Part shown: piece by piece, positions 1-5,923 of the stretch
Layout of the letters: each line of letters begins with the position of its first letter
Numbering within the stretch: position 1 is the first letter of the stretch
Assembly: GCA_015491205.1 (NCBI GenBank)
Contig: WFWI01000117.1
Coordinates: forward strand, 1-6,794
Direction: 5' to 3'
DNA from: Candidatus Microgenomates bacterium
GTDB taxonomy: Bacteria > Patescibacteriota > Microgenomatia > UBA1406 > GWC2-37-13
DNA length: 6,794 nt
The notes under the pieces: generated by a model
Told to the model about the DNA's origin: nothing
What the model saw: only the letters and a program-made list of their open reading frames with translations
The model's database searches: none
Translations under genes and position numbers: made by a program

Positions 1-2234
1 CTATACTCCTCCTCATACTCTCCTTTAACGACTAAAAGAGGTACTATTTCAAGTCTAAGTTCCCTATTAAAAAACCTATATAGGTCATCCCAGTATATAT
101 TAAAGTAAAATTCTAACCCTTCTCCATTATCTGTAACTTGAACTTTAGTGCAATCTAAAAGTTTATTGTATTTCGTATCCTTATTGGGAAGAATTAGGAA
201 TTTGCTTTCAACCTGCCGATTCGATAGTAAATCATATGCACACCTATAATACGTCTCTATTTGATTATCACTTTTTACAGAAAAAAACCTTAAGTGCACC
301 TCTCTTAGCGCTGTTTGGAGACCCTTTAAACTTATTTCTTTAATAAGGGTTACTTTGAATTGATAACTTTCTTTAAACGTACATTGCTGTACCACCTTGT
401 AATCACAGCTGTAACCTTCTTCTCTTCCACGAGCGCTCCTTTCAATAAGTTTTACACCAGGGAAACTCCGCACTTTTTTTCCATAATAATGAAGATAACA
501 AACCTCGCTATATGGACCACCTGTACGAAAAGCTATGTAAAATTTCTCCCCCTTTCCGACATCTGTCCTTACACAGATAGCCTCTTTACTAATCGCATTT
601 TTGCATCCTAGCTCATTTTCAAAAGCCACATTCCCACCATTAAATCCGTAATCTATACACAAATTCTTTCCTAATAATAACTCTGGAGTGGGGGTGGGTG
701 TTGGTGCAGGAGTTGAAATTGTTATGGATAAATCTGAGCCCTGAGACTGTTCAGGCGGCGCAGGAGTGGAGAAGTTCTCTTCAGGAGCACTCGTAGGCTC
801 ACCACTCTCTTCTTCTCGAATTTCAATTGAGGAAGTAGGAACGGGAGGTTTTGGGGTTGGAGTAAGAGTTGGGGTGGTTATAGGTATACACTCTTGTATA
901 TCACACTTATATCCACTTGGACAGGGTTGACTAGGGCATCCCTCCTTCCTTACGCATCTCCCTTCTACTATCCCAATCTCTCTTTGGTCAAACCTGCATT
1001 CATATTCAGTAGAACAAGGCTTTATGGGATAAGAAATATATCCTGCATTGAAATACTTGCAGATAAGCGAATCTTCGGGTGAAGGCGTAGCCTCTGTCTT
1101 TGGGCCACCAACCTCTTTCTGTGGCCTCCCTGCTTCACCCTCTAGAGGTTTTGAAGTAGGTTTTGGAGTTGGAGTTGGAGTAGGAATTGAAGTCGGAGGG
1201 ATTGTACAATTTTCCCCCTCACACCAGCAGCCTTGGCCGGAGACTGTGCCTTTTCCAAGGCCTGTGTAGGTTAAAGTACAAGCTACAGAGAGCCTCCTTT
1301 GGGCGCCGCAGCTGTCAATATCGGTCTCATAAACAACTTGAGTAGACCCCCCCGAAATAGCTGCAACTGGTACGCTCCTTCCTGGAGCCCAATTTTGCGT
1401 CCACTCCGGCCCCCAGACAAGCCTTCCGCCTGAAAGAGCATTTATTCCAGCTACATGCCTGCCATTGGCCCAAAGCTGAGCATTACCTCCCCTTCCATCT
1501 TCTGTCTCAACCTCTACCCAAGCCAAAAAGCCAGTGGTGTTTTCTTTGTTCCCTTGCGGATCCTCCTTTATCCACTTAATCGGCCTGAACTTTACATTTA
1601 CTTTATAACAACCATTGCTTACCCAGGTTTTTGAGGTATTTTCAGAGGTAATCGGACGCGCAGTTGAAGTAGGAGGTGCGGATTTTGCAGGTGGTGGTTG
1701 CCTAGAAGTTTTATTTTCCCCACTTTTTATCCTGTTTAATTCGCTCATACAAACTGAGTTATAAGAAGGCACCTTTTTTAAGGCTTTACAACCTTTTTTT
1801 TGCTGTGGAAGAGATGGCTTTGTTCTGCTCGCTCCAAACCCAAAATTCCACAAACCTCGCCTATCAGCCTCCTCCGGCGATACACATCCACTCAATATTT
1901 CCCACGCATCCCAAGGGCTACCTTCCACCAAAGTAGGTCCACTTTCTACATCAAATCTTGGCCTAAGACGTTGAAAACAAACTATATCTTTATTATCTGC
2001 TTTTGTAAAAAAGTAAACATATGGCCTGCCCTTCTCGCCTTCCACACTTCCTAAATATTCCTGAGCATAAATTTGGGATGTGCTCGCTGCCCTTGGCTTT
2101 GTTTTTAATCTTCCCTTTTGCAAAAGGTAGGAGGAAACAAGGCTTACTGCGCCCAAAAGAAGGAGGGCTCCAATTGTGATGGCAGTTGCCACCTCGCCTT
2201 TTTGAAAATCCACCTTTAGCTTAATAGGGGGCAT
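1..2234 (-). CDS. Membrane-anchored, Cys-rich modular surface protein with Pro-Thr linkers (C-terminus beyond window)
   Basis: I translated this frame by hand. It stays open from ATG 2234 to the window edge: 744 complete codons plus two bases. ATG 2234 is the first start codon after an in-frame TAA at 2276-2274. I do not recognise the family. Residues 13-38 form one hydrophobic segment (GEVATAITIGALLLLGAV...), then a basic stretch (K40-R48). Four modules follow, separated by Pro/Thr/Ser-rich linkers: about 50-178 (4 Cys); about 203-343 (6 Cys, Trp-rich at 274-282, probably beta); a small module at 390-450 (8 Cys, with CPSGYKCDIQEC); and 520-744+ (8 Cys). Linkers lie near 180-200, 345-388, 451-469 and 507-518, with runs such as PTPTPTPKPT. 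The high and even cysteine content and the PT linkers imply export and disulfides (inference). A pilin-like or TadE/G-like leader at KG|E is possible but lacks the usual Glu+5. No Shine-Dalgarno is present; see the promoter at 2241-2269. A role in adhesion or host contact is only a guess. Confidence 0.88.
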   Translation of the reverse strand, partial: MPPIKLKVDFQKGEVATAITIGALLLLGAVSLVSSYLLQKGRLKTKPRAASTSQIYAQEYLGSVEGEKGRPYVYFFTKADNKDIVCFQRLRPRFDVESGPTLVEGSPWDAWEILSGCVSPEEADRRGLWNFGFGASRTKPSLPQQKKGCKALKKVPSYNSVCMSELNRIKSGENKTSRQPPPAKSAPPTSTARPITSENTSKTWVSNGCYKVNVKFRPIKWIKEDPQGNKENTTGFLAWVEVETEDGRGGNAQLWANGRHVAGINALSGGRLVWGPEWTQNWAPGRSVPVAAISGGSTQVVYETDIDSCGAQRRLSVACTLTYTGLGKGTVSGQGCWCEGENCTIPPTSIPTPTPTPKPTSKPLEGEAGRPQKEVGGPKTEATPSPEDSLICKYFNAGYISYPIKPCSTEYECRFDQREIGIVEGRCVRKEGCPSQPCPSGYKCDIQECIPITTPTLTPTPKPPVPTSSIEIREEESGEPTSAPEENFSTPAPPEQSQGSDLSITISTPAPTPTPTPELLLGKNLCIDYGFNGGNVAFENELGCKNAISKEAICVRTDVGKGEKFYIAFRTGGPYSEVCYLHYYGKKVRSFPGVKLIERSARGREEGYSCDYKVVQQCTFKESYQFKVTLIKEISLKGLQTALREVHLRFFSVKSDNQIETYYRCAYDLLSNRQVESKFLILPNKDTKYNKLLDCTKVQVTDNGEGLEFYFNIYWDDLYRFFNRELRLEIVPLLVVKGEYEEEY
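681..716 (-). repeat. Pro-Thr linker repeat in the surface protein (residues 507-518)
   Basis: Low-complexity coding DNA made of alternating Pro and Thr codons, read as STPAPTPTPTPE. It separates an acidic, Ser/Glu-rich stretch from the last 8-Cys module. On the plus strand it shows as a G-rich run (gtgggggtgggtg). Such linkers are typical of extended, protease-resistant spacers in exported modular proteins. Confidence 0.7.
1146..1202 (-). repeat. Pro-Thr linker repeat in the surface protein (residues 345-363)
   Basis: A degenerate hexanucleotide repeat, CCAACT on the coding strand, encodes IPPTSIPTPTPTPKPTSKP. It joins the 6-Cys Trp-rich module to the small 8-Cys module. A related shorter linker (TTPTLTPTPKPPVPTSS) is encoded around 828-884. 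Because the unit is six bases, gain or loss of units would keep the frame. Confidence 0.7.
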
Positions 2235-2240
2235 AGATTT

Positions 2241-2269
2241 ATTATAAAGTAGTAAGTAGTAAGTAGCAA
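2241..2269 (-). promoter_or_regulatory. Promoter-like -35/-10 pair for the surface protein gene, leaderless geometry
   Basis: On the minus strand TTGCTA (2269-2264, 4 of 6 to TTGACA) is followed after exactly 17 nt by a perfect TATAAT (2246-2241). The ATG begins 6 nt after the -10 box, so a normal start site would fall on or next to the A of the ATG, giving a leaderless mRNA. This fits the absence of a Shine-Dalgarno. The -35 and the spacer are made of heptamer-repeat units (2247-2274). The consensus matches are seen directly; promoter activity is inferred. Confidence 0.55.
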
Positions 2270-2322
2270 GTAGTTAGATTGGTAGTTGGTAGTTGGTAGT
2301 TGGTAGCTGGTAGTTGGCAGTT
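2247..2322. repeat. Tandem heptamer array (AAGTAGT and GGTAGTT units)
   Basis: Plus-strand reading: four units of AAGTAGT type (2247-2274, one ending in C), a 6-base break (tagatt, 2275-2280), then six units of GGTAGTT type (2281-2322, with single changes GGTAGCT and GGCAGTT). The two unit types share the core GTAGT and a 7-bp period. The array fills most of the gap between the DUF2207 gene and the surface protein gene and includes the latter's putative -35 and spacer. There are no unique spacers, so it is not CRISPR. Confidence 0.9.
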
Positions 2323-2355
2323 AAATTTTTTCTAGCTACTAGCTACCAGCTACCA
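2301..2355 (-). terminator. Long inverted repeat after the DUF2207 gene, possible transcript-end hairpin
   Basis: The arms tggtagctggtag (2301-2313) and ctaccagctacca (2343-2355) are perfect 13-bp complements around a 29-nt loop. In plus-strand RNA the stem could extend further inward with G-U pairs; in the minus-strand transcript those become mismatches. It starts 4 nt after the TGA stop of the DUF2207 gene, where a transcript end is expected. There is no U-tract after it on the minus strand, so it is not a canonical Rho-independent terminator. It could instead protect the 3' end, or be only a by-product of opposed heptamer arrays. Confidence 0.35.
2332..2355. repeat. Inverted heptamer units (CTAGCTA, CCAGCTA)
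   Basis: Plus-strand reading: CTAGCTA twice (2332-2345), CCAGCTA (2346-2352), then CCA. These are reverse-complement-like versions of the units at 2281-2322 and end 4 bp before the stop codon of the DUF2207 gene. They form one arm of the hairpin at 2301-2355. Confidence 0.8.
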
Positions 2356-2359
2356 AATC

Positions 2360-4168
2360 TCACCAACTCCCTCCTCCACCTCCTCCAAAACCTCCTCCTG
2401 AGAAGCCGCTGGAAAAGCTTGAGGAAAACCCTCCAGAAGAAGCTGAGGCTGAAGAGGTAATTTTAAACACAGTGTCAGAAAAGCTTGAAAACTGGCCTTG
2501 AAGATAGGCATTGTAAAAACTGTCGCTAACGCTAGCGCTTGAATACCACTCAAAAGAAACTCCTTTTGCCAAAAGCTCCTTAAACCTGCCAACCCAAACC
2601 TTCTCCACCCCAAAAGCTATGGCATAAGGAAGGAGTTTTTCAAAAAGGTAAAGTCTTTTTGCCTGAAACTCAAGCTTTTCATCTTGGGAGGATAAGAACC
2701 TTTTTAAAGCCCTTGCTTGCTGGGCAAGCTCTGCCCCAAGCTTTGTCTTTCGCGGCAGGTGAAAACCAAAAAGCAAACAAGAGACAACAAGTAAAGGATT
2801 TATAGTTACTATCCCTAAAACCAACATTATCGTATAAAAATTCCTTATCTTTTGCGGGTTCTTCTCCAAAAGCCCTTCCTCTACTAACCTTTTGTACAAA
2901 AGGCTTGCTACTTCAAGGGAGGTTTTATAAAAAGATGTTAGCTTTAAAACCTCCACTCTCTTTTCCCCTTTCTCAAAGACTCCTTCAAGAAGCTTTCTCT
3001 CAAAAGGCAAAAGCCCTTTCCAATCCTTCTCTCTTTTCTCAAGATAAAAGCTCCTTTTTACAATTAAAGAAGACCTTCCCTCTTTCTCTACAATTTTTAT
3101 ATACCCGCGCACAGCCAAGTCAACAAAGGTCGCAAAAATATCCCGGCTATCAACCCTCTCATCCACCAAGGCTCCAACTTCAGCTGGCCGAAGGTAGCGG
3201 CCTTTAAGCTTTGGCGGAGAAAACCACGCGACTGCCTCTCCCAAATTTGGCTTTGGATCCCTGCCAGAAAAGTACCATTTTAAAGCAATCTTTATGGGAT
3301 AAAAGATATACCAAAAGAAGGCCGCAAGGCCTAAAGCAAGTACCCCGCTCCAAAAAATAACCTGCCCCAAGAGCGTATCTTCAAAAAAATCAATCCTCTC
3401 TTTAGCTGGCAGATAAGCTACCAGACCTTTTGGGAAAGAAACCCCAATTGTTAACCCTTCAGCTGGCTCAAGAGGTTTAGTAAGGGAAGCATAAACCACA
3501 TTGCCAACTACCTTAACAGAACAATTCTTCCCAGCCTCGCCAAACCCTCCTGTAAAACAAGTGGCTTTAACATCTCCTTGTTTTGCTCCTTTTGGAAGAA
3601 ATACCTGGGCTTTTGCCTTTTCTATCGGCACCTTCCAACCCCCACCAGTTATATCCCAGTAAAATTCATCATAATTTTCAAAATACCGGATTGCGCCTTT
3701 GACTTTGTAGGAGATAATGTAAACTTTTCTGCCATAAACCATCTTTTCAGGATCACCGATCTTAAGATAATAAAACTTCTCGTCGCTGGATAAGGTAAAC
3801 TTATAAGGCCTACCTGCCTCATCCACAACTTTAAAATCAAAAAACTCAAGCTCAAAATCCTTTTTCCCAACCTTGTAAACATAGGGAATGTACCGATAAA
3901 TCCCTCGTCTTACATTTGCTCCAAAATCATAATCTATTTTTTCCTGCACCCTCACGCTGCCGTCCTTCTCAATCCAATACTTTGCCCCAAACTCCCTTAT
4001 CCTTTCGGAAATCTTGTAAACAAAGGTCTTGGAATAGGAGCGGTCAAACTTTATTGTAACTACAACACGGGAATTAATCTTTGTCTGCCCAAAAGCAGGC
4101 TGAAAGGCAAAAAACAAAAAGCCTATAATAAATGCCAAAAAGGATTTTCCGTTCAATTTTTTTACCAT
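2360..4168 (-). CDS. DUF2207 family predicted membrane protein (YciQ-like)
   Basis: 602 residues, complete. A signal peptide or anchor (basic MVKKLNGK, hydrophobic 9-26, likely cut after AFG27) leads to an extracytoplasmic DUF2207 beta domain at about 45-255. The hallmark is IEKDGSVRVQEKIDYDF with RRGIYRYIPY at 66-96, and C204 and C216 could form a disulfide. A strong membrane segment spans about 267-290. The cytoplasmic part carries family motifs: LRPAEVGALVDERVDSRDI (326-344), DLAVRGYIKI (350-359) and LPYAIAFGVEKVW (513-525). Residues 445-468 are hydrophobic with a central NP, so either one helix or a short hairpin; the side of the C-terminus is therefore unclear. The end is Ser-rich, then Gly-rich, finishing GGGGGGSW as is common in this family. 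The molecular function is unknown. The gene starts 22 nt after the recJ stop, so co-transcription is likely. ATG 4168 has an AAGGA upstream. Confidence 0.9.
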   Translation of the reverse strand: MVKKLNGKSFLAFIIGFLFFAFQPAFGQTKINSRVVVTIKFDRSYSKTFVYKISERIREFGAKYWIEKDGSVRVQEKIDYDFGANVRRGIYRYIPYVYKVGKKDFELEFFDFKVVDEAGRPYKFTLSSDEKFYYLKIGDPEKMVYGRKVYIISYKVKGAIRYFENYDEFYWDITGGGWKVPIEKAKAQVFLPKGAKQGDVKATCFTGGFGEAGKNCSVKVVGNVVYASLTKPLEPAEGLTIGVSFPKGLVAYLPAKERIDFFEDTLLGQVIFWSGVLALGLAAFFWYIFYPIKIALKWYFSGRDPKPNLGEAVAWFSPPKLKGRYLRPAEVGALVDERVDSRDIFATFVDLAVRGYIKIVEKEGRSSLIVKRSFYLEKREKDWKGLLPFERKLLEGVFEKGEKRVEVLKLTSFYKTSLEVASLLYKRLVEEGLLEKNPQKIRNFYTIMLVLGIVTINPLLVVSCLLFGFHLPRKTKLGAELAQQARALKRFLSSQDEKLEFQAKRLYLFEKLLPYAIAFGVEKVWVGRFKELLAKGVSFEWYSSASVSDSFYNAYLQGQFSSFSDTVFKITSSASASSGGFSSSFSSGFSGGGFGGGGGGSW

Positions 4169-4178
4169 CTTATAATTT

Positions 4179-4183
4179 TCCTT
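4179..4183 (-). promoter_or_regulatory. Shine-Dalgarno of the DUF2207 gene
   Basis: Minus strand AAGGA lies 10 nt before ATG 4168, somewhat long but usable, in the 22-nt gap after the recJ TAG. It supports this start and contrasts with recJ and the surface protein gene, which lack any Shine-Dalgarno. A TATAAA at 4188-4183 touches it and could be a weak internal promoter, but this AT-rich gap makes chance likely. Confidence 0.5.
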
Positions 4184-4190
4184 TTATAGG

Positions 4191-5861
4191 CTATTTTAAA
4201 ATTCTAAGATGTTTTATTTTACCACGCAAATACTCCCTTTCCCTCCAACGATTGATCTCAAGAGAATAAACAATCTCAACCTTTGCCTCCCTTGAAAGCT
4301 TAAAAAACTTCTCTCCTCCTTCAAAAAGGATAAACTCAACAGGAGCGCCGGACTCTCCCCTTACCCAAATTTTAAGGTGTTTGTTCTCCCTGCCAAAAAG
4401 GCTGGCTTTTTCCAAAACCCCTTGCGAGAAAAACAAAGGCTCAGGGTTGCCTACTCCAAAAGGCTGCAAGGATTCTATTGCTTTTGCAAGCTCCAAGCTT
4501 ACAGCCTCCAAAGGAAGCTTTAAATCTGCCACTATCCTCTTTTGAAGATTCTCCTCTTTTAAAAGCCCGTCTGCTTTTTCAACTGCCTCTTTCAAAAACC
4601 TGTCAAATACTTCCCTTTCCATTTTAAGGCCTGCTGCCTGCGCATGGCCGCCAACCTCTAAAAGAAGCTCCTCAAACGAGCGCAAAAACTCAGTTATGTG
4701 AAAACTTTTTATTGAGCGGGCTGAGGCCTTTAAAAAGCCATCCGAGGAGGTGAAAACAATTGAGGGCCTGTGAAACTCCTCGGTTAAACGGGCAGCAATA
4801 AGCCCAATTATACCCTCGTGAAAATCCTCGTCAAAAACAATAAGAATTTTAGGCAAACTTTCTCCGTAAAACTTTTGCAAAAGCTCCTTTGCTTTTTCAA
4901 TTGATCTTTCAAGCATGCTCTGACGCAACTTGTTCTGAGAAGATAATTTTTCTGCTAAAGCTTTGGCTCTAGAAGGCTTTTTTGTACAAAGAAGACGCAA
5001 AGCATCAGTTGCATCCTCAAGCCTACCAGCTGCGTTGATGCGCGGAGCAATCACAAAGCCAATCTCCCAAGGCGTAATTTTCCTTCCCTCAATGCCAGAA
5101 ACTTTTGTGAGCTCGCGAATACCATGTCTTTTTGCGCTATTAAAAACCTCCAGGCCATATTTTGCAATGGAGCGGGAAGGGCCGATAAGTGGCACAAGAT
5201 CAGCAATTGTGCCGATCGAGGCCAAAGCTAGATAATCGCTTTCAAAAAGATTCTCTAAGCTTTTAGCGCCCCCCAGAGCCTTAAAAACCTCTTTTGAAAA
5301 AAAATAGGAAACGCCAGAGCCAGAAAGGGAGTCGATGTGAAAAATGGCGTGGGCTTCTGACGGCAATTCTTTTGGCTTTAAATGATGGTCTGTTACGATT
5401 ATAGGAATGCCCAGCTTTTCCTTTGCAAAGGCTATCTTTTCCGCAGCCGAAATGCCGTGGTCAACGCTTATAATAAGCCCTGGATCATAAAGTTTTTTTA
5501 TTTTTTTAAGGCCCTCAAAGGAAAAGCCATAGCCTTCCCTTTGCCTGTGGGGCACATAGGGCAGCGCGTCAAAACCCAATGAATAAAGAGTTTCCCACAA
5601 AATTGCGCCGCCTGTTATGCCATCGGCATCATAATCTGTGTAAACAATAACCTTCCTGCCCTCTTTTTTAACTTTTTTTAAAAGGGAAAGGGCCTTTTCA
5701 AACTCGTCCTTTAACCCAAAATCAAAAAGCGAGATCTCCCGCGGGTGTTTGGGAGACAAAAAGGAGCTTTTATCCTTTACCCCCCTCATCTCAAGCAGCG
5801 CCTCAACAACCTCCTCAACGCTTGCAGCTTTTTTAAGCTCCTTGTGAAAAGAGATTTTCAT
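4191..5861 (-). CDS. recJ: Single-stranded-DNA-specific 5'-3' exonuclease RecJ
   Basis: 556 residues, close to E. coli RecJ (577), and apparently complete. RecJ degrades single-stranded DNA 5' to 3' in the cytoplasm during RecF-pathway recombination, mismatch repair and base-excision repair, using divalent metal. DHH-domain motifs are intact: TDYDADG at 75-81 (motif I), SVDHG at 132-136 (II), TDHH at 157-160 (III) and SIGTIADLVPL at 215-225 (IV, D221). They are followed by APRINAAGRL at 272-281. The DHHA1 domain has HEGIIGLIAARL (348-359), SARS (380-383) and the nucleic-acid-binding GGHAQAAGL (404-412). The C-terminal OB-type region begins with LQPFGVGNPEP (465-475). No key residue is missing. 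ATG 5861 has no Shine-Dalgarno but a TATACT box 6 nt upstream, so it may be read from a leaderless mRNA. The DUF2207 gene follows after 22 nt. Confidence 0.97.
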   Translation of the reverse strand: MKISFHKELKKAASVEEVVEALLEMRGVKDKSSFLSPKHPREISLFDFGLKDEFEKALSLLKKVKKEGRKVIVYTDYDADGITGGAILWETLYSLGFDALPYVPHRQREGYGFSFEGLKKIKKLYDPGLIISVDHGISAAEKIAFAKEKLGIPIIVTDHHLKPKELPSEAHAIFHIDSLSGSGVSYFFSKEVFKALGGAKSLENLFESDYLALASIGTIADLVPLIGPSRSIAKYGLEVFNSAKRHGIRELTKVSGIEGRKITPWEIGFVIAPRINAAGRLEDATDALRLLCTKKPSRAKALAEKLSSQNKLRQSMLERSIEKAKELLQKFYGESLPKILIVFDEDFHEGIIGLIAARLTEEFHRPSIVFTSSDGFLKASARSIKSFHITEFLRSFEELLLEVGGHAQAAGLKMEREVFDRFLKEAVEKADGLLKEENLQKRIVADLKLPLEAVSLELAKAIESLQPFGVGNPEPLFFSQGVLEKASLFGRENKHLKIWVRGESGAPVEFILFEGGEKFFKLSREAKVEIVYSLEINRWREREYLRGKIKHLRILK

Positions 5862-5867
5862 AAGAAA

Positions 5868-5873
5868 AGTATA
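5868..5873 (-). promoter_or_regulatory. -10-like box of recJ, leaderless geometry
   Basis: Minus strand TATACT (5 of 6 to TATAAT) ends 6 nt before ATG 5861, the same distance as the TATAAT before the surface protein gene. The start of transcription would fall at the ATG. No good -35 is seen: the sequence at 17-nt spacing is ATTATT (5896-5891), which overlaps the arm of the neighbouring hairpin. Activity is inferred. Confidence 0.45.
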
Positions 5874-5894
5874 CTATAGTAGCTGGTAGAAATA

Positions 5895-5923
5895 ATTTTG
5901 CAAACCTGCGGGGTTTGCAAAAT
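5895..5923 (-). terminator. 12-bp perfect hairpin between the DUF4143 ATPase gene and recJ
   Basis: Arms attttgcaaacc (5895-5906) and ggtttgcaaaat (5912-5923) pair perfectly around a 5-nt loop (tgcgg). The outer arm base is the last base of the TAA stop of the upstream ATPase gene, so the hairpin begins at the end of that reading frame. This is where a terminator is expected. The downstream tract on the minus strand (TATTTCT) is only moderately U-rich. The A/T-rich arm ends could work in both directions. It touches the -35 position of recJ, so an operator is an alternative. Confidence 0.5.

Noticed and set aside
686..712. G-quadruplex on the plus strand
   Set aside because: The G runs are explained by Pro/Thr codons on the other strand, and only two runs reach three G.
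360..1269. Plus-strand reading frames at 360-611, 894-1082 and 1048-1269
   Set aside because: They lie antisense within the continuous minus-strand surface-protein gene. They have no family resemblance, and the third one's GVGVGVG run is just the antisense reading of the PT linker.
1800..2054. Plus-strand frame of 84 residues
   Set aside because: Antisense shadow of the N-terminal module of the surface protein; no recognisable domain.
2247..2355. CRISPR array
   Set aside because: The units are 7 bp and directly tandem, with no unique spacers and no cas genes nearby.
2354..2362. TGA at 2362-2360 read as glycine (code 25)
   Set aside because: The protein ends in the Gly-rich ...SW typical of DUF2207 proteins exactly at this TGA, and read-through would add only a few residues of repeat DNA before a TAG.
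2350..2613. Minus-strand frame of 87 residues overlapping the end of the DUF2207 gene
   Set aside because: Alternative frame of the Ser/Gly-rich tail coding DNA; the DUF2207 frame carries the conserved residues.
2905..3882. Frames at 2905-3207 (+), 3578-3793 (+) and 3649-3882 (-)
   Set aside because: All are inside the DUF2207 gene in other frames and resemble no protein family.
4963..5582. Plus-strand frames at 4963-5235 and 5382-5582
   Set aside because: Antisense to the intact recJ catalytic domain.
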